A DNA stretch of 64,000 nt from Bradyrhizobium quebecense (GTDB lineage Bacteria; Pseudomonadota; Alphaproteobacteria; Rhizobiales; Xanthobacteraceae), in the NCBI RefSeq assembly GCF_013373795.3, contig NZ_CP088022.1, positions 1-64,000 on the forward strand. Reading direction: 5' to 3'. Below the pieces are notes generated by a model. The model had not been told where the DNA came from and did not search any database. It was given only the letters and a program-made list of their open reading frames with translations. The position numbers and the translations under genes are program-made. This document shows, in pieces, positions 54,466 through 64,000 of the stretch (its first letter is position 1; each line of letters starts with the position of its first letter).

Positions 54466-55828
54466 ATGTGGACGGCCCTCGTGGCACAAGAGCTTTCTGG
54501 GATTGGTCGGATCGCTGTCATCCATATGTCCGGCCTGTTTGATGCGATCGTGTTGATCGCTGGGCCAAGATGGTTTCCGCGACGCGAGTGCCAAACAACC
54601 TGGCGACCTTGTGAAGGCCAATGGGTCCCGCGGCTTGTCTCGCGTTCTGGATCGATCGATCATTCCATCTGCTCTTGCAGCTCCGGTTCGTCCGGCGAGC
54701 GCTACGTCCGGCCGGCCGACCTGTTAGGTGACAGCGTTCATGCGTGCGGCATCATAGCTCTCGCCGGTCGCCATCAGCTTCCAGGCGATGCGGGCCACCT
54801 TGTTGGCGAGCGCCACGGCCGCAAGCTTCGGCGGCTTGCGCCTGAGCAACGCCACGAGCCAGCGCGAGGGGTGGCCGCGCCCGAGCCTTGCCTGCCGGAT
54901 CACCGCGGTCGCCCCGGCCACGAGCAGGCGACGCAGGGTCTCGTCGCCAGCGCGGGTGATCTTGCCGAGCCTGGTTTTGCCGGCGGTGGAATGGTCCTTG
55001 GGCGTCAGGCCGAGCCAGGCCGCGAACAAGCGGCCGGAGCGGAAGGCGTGCGGGTCCGGCGTCTTCATCACAAGCGAGGTCGCGATGATCGGACCGACCG
55101 AGGGGATCTGGGCCAGACGACGGCTTGTGGCGTTGGCCTGGTGCCAGGCCAGCAGCCTGGCCTCGACCGCCTTCAGCTCACCCTGCAACTGCGCATAGTC
55201 ACGGCCCTGCATGGCGAACAGCTCGCGCGCCATAGCGGGAACGCTCTCGTCCTGCGTGATCCGGGCCAACAGCGGCTCGATCTTGTCCAACCCCTTCGGC
55301 GCGATCAGGCCAAACTCCGCCGCGTAGCCGCGGATCGCATTGCTGAGCTGGGTACGGCGGCCGATCAGCCCATCGCGGACACCTGCAAGCATCAGCGCGG
55401 CCTGCTGTTCGGCGCTCTTCACCGGCACAAACCGCATCCGCGGTCGGCCCATCGCTTCGCACACCCCATCCGCATCTCGCCCGTCGTTCTTGTTCCGCAG
55501 CACATAAGGCTTCACCAACTGCGGCGCTATCAGCTTCACCTCATGGCCAAGCTTGCCAAGCTCGCGCCCCCAGTAATGAGCCGCCCCGCAGGCCTCCATC
55601 CCGATCACGGTCGGCGGAAGCTTGGCAAAAAACTCAAGCACCTGCTTGCGCGACAGCTTCTTGCGCAACACCGGCTGTTCCGCCGCGTCAACTCCATGCA
55701 GCACAAAAATATGCTTCGACGTATCCATCCCAATACGGATAATCTCTCTCACGGACGGTCTCCTTGTCTGAGATTTACAACAACCTCATTCTGGCACACT
55801 GATGCCGTAGGGGGCCGTCCACACCATC
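54466..55828 (-). mobile_element. IS110-family (IS1111-type) element, copy A, 1363 bp
   Basis: The limits are set by comparison with copy B (56849-58211), which is the same length and identical as far as I can see except for one base near the end of the non-coding part (54479). Subterminal inverted repeats TGTGGACGGCCC(C/T) and GGGGCCGTCCACA lie near both ends, as in the IS1111 group. Removal restores GGGACCCAT/AACCAGCG, a piece of the two-armed chromosomal repeat. No target duplication is seen, as usual for IS110. Confidence 0.9.
54724..55752 (-). CDS. IS110-family DEDD transposase, copy A (342 aa)
   Basis: The N-terminal RuvC-like DEDD domain starts MREIIRIGMDTSKHIFVLHG (first Asp). The next acidic residues are in VIGMEACGAAHYWGREL and KNDGRDADGVCEAMGRP. 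The C-terminal transposase_20 domain has SRRLAQIPSVGPIIATSLVM and FAAWLGLTPKDHSTAGKTRL, with the conserved Ser in that region. The protein is identical to copy B. The enzyme is guided by an RNA from the element's non-coding part. Confidence 0.95.
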   Translation of the reverse strand: MREIIRIGMDTSKHIFVLHGVDAAEQPVLRKKLSRKQVLEFFAKLPPTVIGMEACGAAHYWGRELGKLGHEVKLIAPQLVKPYVLRNKNDGRDADGVCEAMGRPRMRFVPVKSAEQQAALMLAGVRDGLIGRRTQLSNAIRGYAAEFGLIAPKGLDKIEPLLARITQDESVPAMARELFAMQGRDYAQLQGELKAVEARLLAWHQANATSRRLAQIPSVGPIIATSLVMKTPDPHAFRSGRLFAAWLGLTPKDHSTAGKTRLGKITRAGDETLRRLLVAGATAVIRQARLGRGHPSRWLVALLRRKPPKLAAVALANKVARIAWKLMATGESYDAARMNAVT

Positions 55829-55933
55829 AACCAGCGATGACAATTGTTGAGAAGAGCTGGAGCCACAGCGCGCCAAATCTCGCAGCGTCGTGGTTATGGA
55901 TCCCGGGTCGCGCTTCGCTTGCCCGGGACGACG
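55829..55933. repeat. Remainder of two-armed GTCCCGGC repeat, right of IS copy A
   Basis: It continues from the IS boundary with AACCAGCGATGACAATTGTT ... GGAGCCACAGCGCGCC and ends with GTGGTTATGGATCCCGGGTC ... GCCCGGGACGACG, the right arm. The right arm has ATGGATCCC instead of ATGGGTCCC, so it is a one-base variant of the IS target. Confidence 0.85.
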
Positions 55934-56120
55934 AGACTGTCCGGCCACGGCGGTCGTGCACACGCACGCGCATCACCTGTCCGTTATCGCAGTAACAGCA
56001 TCCTCATCCGGTCCGTAGTTGTCGTGCGCGCCACCTTCCCGCGAAGGGGAGGTGGCCGCACGGAATACCTTCAACTCCCCGGTGTTCCCTGATTCGCCAG
56101 CCAAACCCATGAGGGACACC

Positions 56121-56729
56121 ATGCCGAAATCGACGCTGTTCGCCGCATTGCTTCTCGCTGCCTTCACCTCGGCTGCATCGGCGCAGCAGCCGCCGACGGT
56201 ACGCATCCGCGGCACCATCGAAGCCGTCGACGGCGCAATGCTGTCGATCAAGTCGCGCGACGGCGACGATATGAAGGTGCGCACGACCGACAACGTCGCG
56301 GTGTTCGGTGTCGCCAAGACCGATTTGTCGGAGATCAAGCCCGGTTCCTATATCGGCGTCACCGCGATGCCGGAGCCTGACGGAACGCAGAAGGCGATCG
56401 CGGTTCACATCTTCCCGGAAAACCAGCGCGGCGCCGCGGAAGGTTTTCGTCCCTGGGACCTGCGTGCCAACTCGACCATGACCAACGCCACCGTCGCCGA
56501 GACGGTGGAGGGCACCGACGGCCAGAACATCCTGGTGAAATACAAGGACGGTGAGAAGAAGGTCGTGGTGCCGCCGGGGACCCCGATCGTCACCTTCGTC
56601 TCGGGCGACAAGTCGGAGCTGAAGCCGGGCGCCAAGATCATCATCTTCGGCGCGGTGAAGAAAGACGACGGCACGCTGGAAGCCAACCGCGTCAACGTCG
56701 GCCGCGACGGCATCGCACCGCCGATGTGA
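56121..56729 (+). CDS. Exported DUF5666-like protein, copy 2 (202 aa)
   Basis: It is a paralogue of the gene at 53767. The signal peptide is MPKSTLFAALLLAAFTSAAS, cleaved after AQ. The body reads VRIRGTIEAVDGAMLSIKSR, VAKTDLSEIKPGSYIGVTAM, VHIFPENQRGAAEG and KYKDGEKKVVVPPGTPIVTF, ending VNVGRDGIAPPM (copy 1 ends VSVGRDGLTPPM). The ATG at 56121 has GAGGGAC upstream; an ATG 12 bp earlier lacks one. It lies between the two inverted IS110-type elements. Function unknown. Confidence 0.83.
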   Translation: MPKSTLFAALLLAAFTSAASAQQPPTVRIRGTIEAVDGAMLSIKSRDGDDMKVRTTDNVAVFGVAKTDLSEIKPGSYIGVTAMPEPDGTQKAIAVHIFPENQRGAAEGFRPWDLRANSTMTNATVAETVEGTDGQNILVKYKDGEKKVVVPPGTPIVTFVSGDKSELKPGAKIIIFGAVKKDDGTLEANRVNVGRDGIAPPM

Positions 56730-56753
56730 CCTGAGGCGAAGCTCTTTCAACAC

Positions 56754-56848
56754 GTCGTCCCGGCGAAAGCCGGGACCCATAACCACCGATCATCATTGTT
56801 GAACAGTGTTGTGGCCACAGCCGTGCCAAATCTCGCAGGGCTGTGGTT
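56754..56848. repeat. Left part of two-armed GTCCCGGC repeat, cut by IS copy B
   Basis: CGTCGTCCCGGCGAAAGCCG, then GGACCCATAACCACCG (an unoccupied IS target at 56780/56781), then the spacer with GGCCACAGCCGTGCC, ending GGCTGTGGTT at the boundary of IS copy B. The right arm continues at 58212-58251 (ATGGGTCCCGGGTCGCGCTT ... GGGACGACG). Confidence 0.87.
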
Positions 56849-56924
56849 GATGGTGTGGACGGCCCCCTACGGCATCAGTGTGCCAGAATGAGGTTGTTGT
56901 AAATCTCAGACAAGGAGACCGTCC

Positions 56925-57953
56925 GTGAGAGAGATTATCCGTATTGGGATGGATACGTCGAAGCATATTTTTGTGCTGCATGGAGTTGACGCGGCGGAAC
57001 AGCCGGTGTTGCGCAAGAAGCTGTCGCGCAAGCAGGTGCTTGAGTTTTTTGCCAAGCTTCCGCCGACCGTGATCGGGATGGAGGCCTGCGGGGCGGCTCA
57101 TTACTGGGGGCGCGAGCTTGGCAAGCTTGGCCATGAGGTGAAGCTGATAGCGCCGCAGTTGGTGAAGCCTTATGTGCTGCGGAACAAGAACGACGGGCGA
57201 GATGCGGATGGGGTGTGCGAAGCGATGGGCCGACCGCGGATGCGGTTTGTGCCGGTGAAGAGCGCCGAACAGCAGGCCGCGCTGATGCTTGCAGGTGTCC
57301 GCGATGGGCTGATCGGCCGCCGTACCCAGCTCAGCAATGCGATCCGCGGCTACGCGGCGGAGTTTGGCCTGATCGCGCCGAAGGGGTTGGACAAGATCGA
57401 GCCGCTGTTGGCCCGGATCACGCAGGACGAGAGCGTTCCCGCTATGGCGCGCGAGCTGTTCGCCATGCAGGGCCGTGACTATGCGCAGTTGCAGGGTGAG
57501 CTGAAGGCGGTCGAGGCCAGGCTGCTGGCCTGGCACCAGGCCAACGCCACAAGCCGTCGTCTGGCCCAGATCCCCTCGGTCGGTCCGATCATCGCGACCT
57601 CGCTTGTGATGAAGACGCCGGACCCGCACGCCTTCCGCTCCGGCCGCTTGTTCGCGGCCTGGCTCGGCCTGACGCCCAAGGACCATTCCACCGCCGGCAA
57701 AACCAGGCTCGGCAAGATCACCCGCGCTGGCGACGAGACCCTGCGTCGCCTGCTCGTGGCCGGGGCGACCGCGGTGATCCGGCAGGCAAGGCTCGGGCGC
57801 GGCCACCCCTCGCGCTGGCTCGTGGCGTTGCTCAGGCGCAAGCCGCCGAAGCTTGCGGCCGTGGCGCTCGCCAACAAGGTGGCCCGCATCGCCTGGAAGC
57901 TGATGGCGACCGGCGAGAGCTATGATGCCGCACGCATGAACGCTGTCACCTAA
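56925..57953 (+). CDS. IS110-family DEDD transposase, copy B (342 aa)
   Basis: Identical in sequence to the copy A transposase: RuvC-like DEDD domain (IGMDTSKHIFVLHG, IGMEACGAAHYWG, NDGRDADGV) and a C-terminal transposase_20 domain with IPSVGPIIATSLVM. CAAGGAGACCGTCC lies directly before the ATG, a good ribosome site. Both copies are intact, so the element may be active. Confidence 0.95.
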   Translation: MREIIRIGMDTSKHIFVLHGVDAAEQPVLRKKLSRKQVLEFFAKLPPTVIGMEACGAAHYWGRELGKLGHEVKLIAPQLVKPYVLRNKNDGRDADGVCEAMGRPRMRFVPVKSAEQQAALMLAGVRDGLIGRRTQLSNAIRGYAAEFGLIAPKGLDKIEPLLARITQDESVPAMARELFAMQGRDYAQLQGELKAVEARLLAWHQANATSRRLAQIPSVGPIIATSLVMKTPDPHAFRSGRLFAAWLGLTPKDHSTAGKTRLGKITRAGDETLRRLLVAGATAVIRQARLGRGHPSRWLVALLRRKPPKLAAVALANKVARIAWKLMATGESYDAARMNAVT

Positions 57954-58205
57954 CAGGTCGGCCGGCCGGACGTAGCGCTCGCCGGACGAACCGGAGCTGC
58001 AAGAGCAGATGGAATGATCGATCGATCCAGAACGCGAGACAAGCCGCGGGACCCATTGGCCTTCACAAGGTCGCCAGGTTGTTTGGCACTCGCGTCGCGG
58101 AAACCATCTTGGCCCAGCGATCAACACGATCGCATCAAACAGGCCGGACATATGGATGACAGCGATCCGACCAATCCCAGAAAGCTCTTGTGCCACGGGG
58201 GCCGT
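57954..58205 (+). ncRNA. Candidate seekRNA/bridge RNA region of IS copy B
   Basis: The non-coding 3' part of the element starts with a GC-rich stem region (GGTCGGCCGGCCGGAC) and is conserved base for base in copy A (54471-54723, reverse), except near its end. IS1111-group elements encode their guide RNA at this place. Positions 58047-58056 read CGGGACCCAT, identical to the flank of both insertion sites. RNA ends are not determinable by eye. Confidence 0.6.
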
Positions 58206-58266
58206 CCACATATGGGTCCCGGGTCGCGCTTCGCTTGCCCGGGACGACGGGCAGTGTGTAGCCGCG

Positions 58267-59699
<1,433 letters not shown>

Positions 59700-59916
59700 G
59701 GGACAGCACCCGTTCCCGGGGATTGCCTGAAGGGCCATAATGTTATACTTTTCAGCACCTTAATGCCGAAAAACGCGGTTCGGCCGCGGTAATGATTCAT
59801 CATATTTTTTGAAGTCATTTTAGCGCCTGGCAGTCTATAAGGCCGATGCACGCTACACTGGTAGGCGTTCAGGACTCTCTCGCCGGGTGGTTCGAGAGGT
59901 CCGTGTTGGGGGTATC

Positions 59917-61263
59917 ATGAGCCGCAAATATTTCGGGACCGATGGAATTCGGGGCCGCGCCAATGGGCTGATCACGCCGGAGCTCGCGCTCAAGGTGGGG
60001 CAGGCCGCAGGGTTGGTGTTTCAGCGTGGCGACCATCGCCATCGCGTCGTGATCGGCAAGGACACGCGGCTGTCCGGCTACATGATCGAATACGCCATGG
60101 TCGCAGGCTTCACCTCGGTCGGCATGGACGTGCTGCTGGTCGGCCCGATGCCGACGCCGGCAATCGCGATGCTGACCAAGTCGATGCGCGCCGATCTCGG
60201 CGTCATGATCTCGGCGTCGCACAATCTTTTCGAGGACAACGGCATCAAGCTGTTCGGCCCGCAGGGCTTCAAGCTCTCCGACGATGTCGAGAAGCAGATC
60301 GAGCAGCTGCTCGACGAATCGCTCGACCGACGCCTGGCGCAGAGCGCGAGCCTCGGCCGCGCCCGCCGCATCGACGGCGTCCATGACCGCTACATCGAAT
60401 TCGCCAAGCGCACCCTGCCGCGCGACCTCTCGCTCGACGGCCTGCGCGTCGTGGTCGATTGCGCCAACGGCGCCGCCTACAAGGTGGTGCCGGAAGCGCT
60501 GTGGGAGCTCGGCGCCGATGTGGTGCCGATCGGGGTCGAACCCGACGGCTTCAACATCAACAAGGAATGCGGCTCGACCTCGCCGGAAGCGCTGTCGCGG
60601 AAGGTGCGCGAGATGCGCGCCGACATCGGCATCGCGCTCGATGGCGATGCCGATCGCGTCATCCTGGTCGACGAGCGTGGCCACATCGTCGACGGCGACC
60701 AGCTGCTCGCGGTGATCGCGCAGAGCTGGAAGGAAGAGGGGCGTCTCGCCAAGCCCGGCATCGTCACGACCGTGATGTCCAATCTCGGGCTGGAGCGCTT
60801 CCTGCAGGGCCACGGCATTTCGATGGTTCGCACCCCGGTCGGCGACCGCTACGTGCTCGAGCAGATGCTGAGCGGCGGCTACAATCTCGGCGGCGAGCCG
60901 TCGGGCCATATCATCATGTCGGACTATTCGACCACCGGCGACGGCTTTGTCGCCGCGTTGCAGGTGCTGGCCGTGGTGCAGAAGCTGCGCCGCCCGGTGT
61001 CGGAGATCTGCCGGCGGTTTGATCCGTTGCCGCAAATCCTGAAGAACGTGCGCTATCGCAGCGGCAAGCCGCTCGACGACGCCGAGGTCAAGTCCGCGAT
61101 CACCGACGGCGAGAAGCGCCTCAACGGCCATGGCCGCCTGCTGATCCGCCCCTCCGGCACCGAGCCGGTGATCCGCGTCATGGGCGAGGGCGACGATCGC
61201 ATCCTGGTGGAAGAGGTCGTCGACAACATCGTCAGCGCACTCGGCCACGCCGCGGCGGCGTAA
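59917..61263 (+). CDS. glmM: Phosphoglucosamine mutase (448 aa)
   Basis: It converts glucosamine-6-P to glucosamine-1-P for UDP-GlcNAc, peptidoglycan and LPS synthesis. It has the start [20 protein letters not shown], the phospho-serine loop [19 protein letters not shown], the Mg-binding loop [13 protein letters not shown], the sugar-binding [10 protein letters not shown] and the phosphate-binding [15 protein letters not shown]. The length is normal. TTGGGGGTATC precedes the ATG at 59917. No folP or ftsH neighbour is present upstream in this window. Confidence 0.97.
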   Translation: MSRKYFGTDGIRGRANGLITPELALKVGQAAGLVFQRGDHRHRVVIGKDTRLSGYMIEYAMVAGFTSVGMDVLLVGPMPTPAIAMLTKSMRADLGVMISASHNLFEDNGIKLFGPQGFKLSDDVEKQIEQLLDESLDRRLAQSASLGRARRIDGVHDRYIEFAKRTLPRDLSLDGLRVVVDCANGAAYKVVPEALWELGADVVPIGVEPDGFNINKECGSTSPEALSRKVREMRADIGIALDGDADRVILVDERGHIVDGDQLLAVIAQSWKEEGRLAKPGIVTTVMSNLGLERFLQGHGISMVRTPVGDRYVLEQMLSGGYNLGGEPSGHIIMSDYSTTGDGFVAALQVLAVVQKLRRPVSEICRRFDPLPQILKNVRYRSGKPLDDAEVKSAITDGEKRLNGHGRLLIRPSGTEPVIRVMGEGDDRILVEEVVDNIVSALGHAAAA

Positions 61264-61296
61264 GGCTGCTGTTTCCAATCTCGCATCTGCCGGTCC

Positions 61297-61370
61297 CGTC
61301 ATCCTTCGAGACGCCTGCTGCGCAGGCTCCTCGCGACAAAGGCGAAGCCTTTGCGCGGGGATGACGGGGA
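61297..61370. repeat. Intergenic palindrome after glmM
   Basis: CCCGTCATCC...GGATGACGGG form the outer stem; inside, GAGACGCCTGCTGCGCAGGC and AAAGGCGAAGCCTTT form further stems. This is a third kind of dispersed palindrome, probably also working as a terminator after glmM. Confidence 0.8.
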
Positions 61371-61489
61371 TTGAGCTCAATTGCTGACTGCACAGCGCAT
61401 CGCTGCCATCGGCTAGTGCAACTGGTCCACTTCACCTCCGCGTCGTACGACACGGAGGTATTTTTGCGAATCTGTCCGGGAATGCTGCA

Positions 61490-62749
61490 TTGAACAAGCC
61501 CGTCGTAAGCCAACGGGCACTGGGCGAACCGGTGCCGGTGCCGGAGTTGACGGCCGCGCAGGCCGCGAAGGCGGCCGCCGCTGCGGGGCCGGCCTATGTC
61601 GTGCTCGCCGGCATCAGCTTCTCGCACTTCCTCAACGACACGATGCAGTCGCTGATCGCCTCGGTCTATCCGATCCTGAAGGACAATTATGCGCTCGACT
61701 TCGCGCAGATCGGCATGATCACGCTGGCGTTCCAGTTCACGGCCTCGCTGCTGCAGCCGCTGGTCGGGCATTTCACCGACAAGAAGGCGCAGCCGTTCTC
61801 GCTTGCGATCGGCATGGGCTTCACCTTCTTCGGACTGCTCTTGCTCAGCGTCGCGCACTCCTACGGAATCATCCTGGTCGCGGCGTCGCTGGTCGGTCTC
61901 GGCTCCGCGGTGTTCCATCCGGAATCCTCGCGCATCGCGCGGCTGGCTTCCGGCGGACGTTATGGTTTCGCGCAGTCGGTGTTCCAGCTCGGCGGAAGCT
62001 TCGGCACGTCGATGGGGCCGCTGCTCGCCGCTTTGATCGTGGTGCCGTTCGGCCAACCCTCGATCGCCTGGTTCTCCTCGATCGCGTTCCTCGCCATCAT
62101 GATCCTCTGGCGCATCGGCGCCTGGTACAAGCCGCAGATCGCAGGCAAGAAGGCCGTCACCATCGCGCGGCATCCCGACCATCCGGACCAGCGGCGCGTG
62201 ATGCTTGCGCTCGTCGTGCTGGTCGCGCTGCTGTTCTCCAAGCAGCTCTATGTCTCGAGCCTGTCGAGCTATTACATCTTCTATCTGATCGACCGGTTCG
62301 GCGTCTCGACGCAGGCGGCGCAGCTCTATCTGTTCATCTTCCTGGCGGCGAATGCCGCCGGCGCGTTCATCGGCGGGCCGCTCGGCGACCGCTTCGGCCG
62401 CAAATACGTGATCTGGTTCTCGATCCTCGGCGCGCTGCCGTTCACGCTGGCGCTGCCTTATGCCGGCCTGTTCGCAAGCGCCGTGCTGACGGTCGTGATC
62501 GGCCTGATCATTTCGTCGGCGACGTCGGCGATCATCGTGTTCGCGCAGGAATTGATGCCGCATCGCCTCGGCATGATCTCCGGCGTGTTCTTCGGCGTCG
62601 CCTTCGGCATCGGCGGTCTCGGCGCCGCGGTGCTTGGCAAGCTCGCGGACCACACCTCGATCGCCTTCGTCTATCAGCTGTGCGCATTCCTGCCGGCGAT
62701 CGGCCTGCTCGCGGTGTTCCTGCCGAAGATGCCGAAGGCCGTTCGCTGA
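61490..62749 (+). CDS. MFS exporter of fosmidomycin-resistance (Fsr) type (419 aa)
   Basis: Twelve membrane helices and the Fsr-like blocks AGISFSHFLNDTMQSLIASV, YPILKDNYALDFAQIGMITL, GHFTDKKAQPFSLAIGMGF, FHPESSRIARLASGGRYGFA and GGPLGDRFGRKYVIWFS (MFS motif A-like) identify the family. Fsr proteins export fosmidomycin and probably other small phosphonates or toxic metabolites. The start codon is a TTG at 61490; the N-terminal 30 residues are Ala/Pro/Val-rich and cytoplasmic. Confidence 0.92.
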   Translation: MNKPVVSQRALGEPVPVPELTAAQAAKAAAAAGPAYVVLAGISFSHFLNDTMQSLIASVYPILKDNYALDFAQIGMITLAFQFTASLLQPLVGHFTDKKAQPFSLAIGMGFTFFGLLLLSVAHSYGIILVAASLVGLGSAVFHPESSRIARLASGGRYGFAQSVFQLGGSFGTSMGPLLAALIVVPFGQPSIAWFSSIAFLAIMILWRIGAWYKPQIAGKKAVTIARHPDHPDQRRVMLALVVLVALLFSKQLYVSSLSSYYIFYLIDRFGVSTQAAQLYLFIFLAANAAGAFIGGPLGDRFGRKYVIWFSILGALPFTLALPYAGLFASAVLTVVIGLIISSATSAIIVFAQELMPHRLGMISGVFFGVAFGIGGLGAAVLGKLADHTSIAFVYQLCAFLPAIGLLAVFLPKMPKAVR

Positions 62750-63049
62750 ACGTCCGCGGCGAGGGCGCCGCTCCGCATTAAGCACTCGCTAACACTCATG
62801 GCTTGCGTGCGCGGTAAACCCTGCACCTGCGTCAACGCTTCATTAGCACCTGTGGCGAGATCGCCATCTTTCGCCACCGCACTCGCGCTTTTATGGACCC
62901 ATAAGCAACAGTCGCAGCAAAAGGTGAGAGAAAATCAACCTTAAAAATTAGGGTTAAGTGCCGCTTAAACATTTGCTGGCATCGTCCCGCCCGTGAGTTT
63001 CAGACGTGGGGCTTTCGTGTCGCCTCACTGGCCCAAAAGGACGAAGCCA
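62750..63049. other. Intergenic region with leader of outer-membrane protein gene
   Basis: About 300 bp with no open gene. The part 62880-62960 is A-rich (CATAAGCAACAG ... CCTTAAAAATTAGGGTTAAG) compared with surroundings and probably holds the promoter of the porin-like gene at 63050. I see no clear operator. Confidence 0.5.
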
Positions 63050-63898
63050 ATGCGTAGCGTAACGACCCTGATTGCCGCAGGCGCGGCATCCCTGCTGTCC
63101 TCGGTGGCGTTCGCTGCCGACATGCCGATCATGCCGCCCCCGATGGCGTATGCTCCTCCGCCGGTCCAGGATTTCGGCGGCTGGTATCTGCGCGGCGACA
63201 TCGGCATGACCAACACCCAGGCCAAGCTGCACGCCAATGCCTACGACACGCTGCCGCCCGGCACTGCGTTCAGTCAGTTCGGCACCGGCTTCGACAGCGG
63301 CATGCTGTTCGGCGTCGGCGTCGGCTATCAGTTCAACAGCTGGTTCCGTGCCGACATCACCGGTGAATATCGCTCGAAGGTGAGCTTCAACGGCACCGAC
63401 TTCTTCACGTTCCCCGGGCCCAGCTCGCTGGGCGACACCTATCATGGCGGTGTCCAGAGCTGGGTCGGCCTCGTGAACGTCTACGCCGATCTCGGCACCT
63501 GGGGTTGCCTGACCCCGTTCATCGGCGCCGGTGTCGGTGCCGCGACGATCAAGACCTCGGCCTTCTCCGACGTCGCCACGTTCCCGAGCGGGTCCGGCCT
63601 GACCAGTTCCTTCGTCGCCGACGGCGCGACCAAGACCAACCTCGCCTGGGCGCTGCATGCCGGTGTCGCCTACAAGGTCACCAACAACTTCACGGTTGAA
63701 CTGGCCTATCGCTACCTCGACATGGGCACCGCCGGCCACGGCCAGGGTCACTTCTTCGACGGCACGCCGGCCGGCCCCTCGAGCTTCCAGTTCCGCGACA
63801 TGACCTCGCAGGATGTGAAGCTCGGCGTGCGCTTCGCTTTGCCCTGCTGCGACGTGCTGCCCCCCCCGCCGCCGCCCCCGCTGATCCGCAAGGGCTAA
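63050..63898 (+). CDS. Outer-membrane beta-barrel protein, Omp25/31-like (282 aa)
   Basis: A signal peptide (MRSVTTLIAAGAASLLSSVA, cleaved at FAADMP) and a Pro-rich linker (PIMPPPMAYAPPPVQDF) precede an eight-stranded-type barrel. The barrel has alternating strands (GGWYLRGDIGMTNTQAKLH, GMLFGVGVGYQFNSWFRADI, TPFIGAGVGAATIKTSAF, NNFTVELAYRYLDMG) and ends VKLGVRFAL. Unlike most relatives it has an extra C-terminal tail with two Cys and seven Pro (CCDVLPPPPPPPLIRKG) after the last strand. The ATG at 63050 fits the signal peptide. Confidence 0.88.
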   Translation: MRSVTTLIAAGAASLLSSVAFAADMPIMPPPMAYAPPPVQDFGGWYLRGDIGMTNTQAKLHANAYDTLPPGTAFSQFGTGFDSGMLFGVGVGYQFNSWFRADITGEYRSKVSFNGTDFFTFPGPSSLGDTYHGGVQSWVGLVNVYADLGTWGCLTPFIGAGVGAATIKTSAFSDVATFPSGSGLTSSFVADGATKTNLAWALHAGVAYKVTNNFTVELAYRYLDMGTAGHGQGHFFDGTPAGPSSFQFRDMTSQDVKLGVRFALPCCDVLPPPPPPPLIRKG

Positions 63899-63937
63899 TT
63901 TGAGGGTTAATTTCGAGCCTTCATGGTTAACGATTGA

Positions 63938-63968
63938 AACGGCGCGGGATCACCCCGCGCCGTTTTTC
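63938..63968 (+). terminator. Rho-independent terminator after the porin-like gene
   Basis: ACGGCGCGGG-ATCA-CCCCGCGCCGT followed by TTTTTC, 40 bp after the stop codon. Confidence 0.92.
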
Positions 63969-64000
63969 TTTGCGTGTCATGTCGCGAGCTTCTGCAACTT

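Larger units (their letters stand above)
56849..58211 (+). mobile_element. IS110-family (IS1111-type) element, copy B, 1363 bp
   Basis: It is the inverted twin of copy A. The left end is GATGGTGTGGACGGCCCCC, the right end GGGGGCCGTCCACAT; the inverted repeats lie 4-5 bp inside the left end and 1 bp inside the right. It sits in the right arm of a two-armed repeat, and removal restores GTGGTT/ATGGGTCCC, the complement of the copy A target. The transposase starts 76 bp from the left end, and about 258 bp of non-coding sequence lie at the right, as in IS1111-group elements. Confidence 0.92.

Overview
The window looks like part of a Bradyrhizobium-type chromosome (slow-growing rhizobium, Alphaproteobacteria). 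The evidence is a NopD/Bel2-5-like type III effector with a tts box, a UvrB with long N- and C-terminal extensions, DUF992, DUF4282, DUF1800/DUF1501 and cysteine-rich families common in that genus, many GC-rich palindromic intergenic repeats, and IS families typical of rhizobial symbiosis islands. The genus call is an inference from content; there is no rRNA or other marker in the window.

Positions 1-13.1 kb are accessory, island-like DNA. From left to right: a decayed IS3 element, a tts box and a 1403-aa effector with three 795-bp repeats and a C-terminal SUMO-protease domain, a graveyard of IS256, IS21-like and IS3 remnants, an SDR gene whose 5' end was replaced by IS3 sequence, a LysR / cupin / aldo-keto reductase / SDR cluster, a decayed IS5 transposase, and a tyrosine integrase reading away from a tRNA-3'-end-like sequence near 13.0 kb. 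I read 11.5-13.04 kb as one end of an integrated island.

Positions 13.2-64 kb are mostly ordinary chromosomal genes: a ParA-like ATPase, MaoC-like dehydratases, NTF2-like proteins, uvrB, a LysR/flavin monooxygenase pair (the monooxygenase is frameshifted), SCO1 plus a Tat-exported metallo-beta-lactamase-fold protein, two glutathione transferases, a crotonase/TetR divergent pair, a HAD phosphatase coupled to a CWC-type cysteine-rich protein, DUF1800 (nonsense codon)/DUF1501, a PAS membrane protein, aspartate aminotransferase, DUF992 paralogues, an epoxide hydrolase-like gene with a divergent LysR gene, an EF-G-like GTPase, aroE, lldD, glmM, a fosmidomycin-resistance-type exporter and an outer-membrane barrel protein. 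Several very small membrane-protein genes (46-58 aa) also occur here.

Two things stand out in the chromosomal part. Between a GNAT gene and uvrB (22.96-24.72 kb) sits a compact three-gene operon: a HEPN-like protein, a clear DpnI homologue (the restriction enzyme that cuts Dam-methylated GATC) and a zinc-ribbon protein. It looks like an anti-foreign-DNA module. At 53.7-58.3 kb two near-identical 1363-bp IS110/IS1111-type elements lie in opposite orientation. Each is inserted at the same short target inside a copy of a palindromic chromosomal repeat, and their non-coding 3' region carries a 10-nt match to that target, as expected of a guide (seek/bridge) RNA.

Intergenic palindromic repeats (about 75-140 bp) recur between convergent genes across 21-61 kb. 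No rRNA, complete tRNA, CRISPR array or replication origin was seen.
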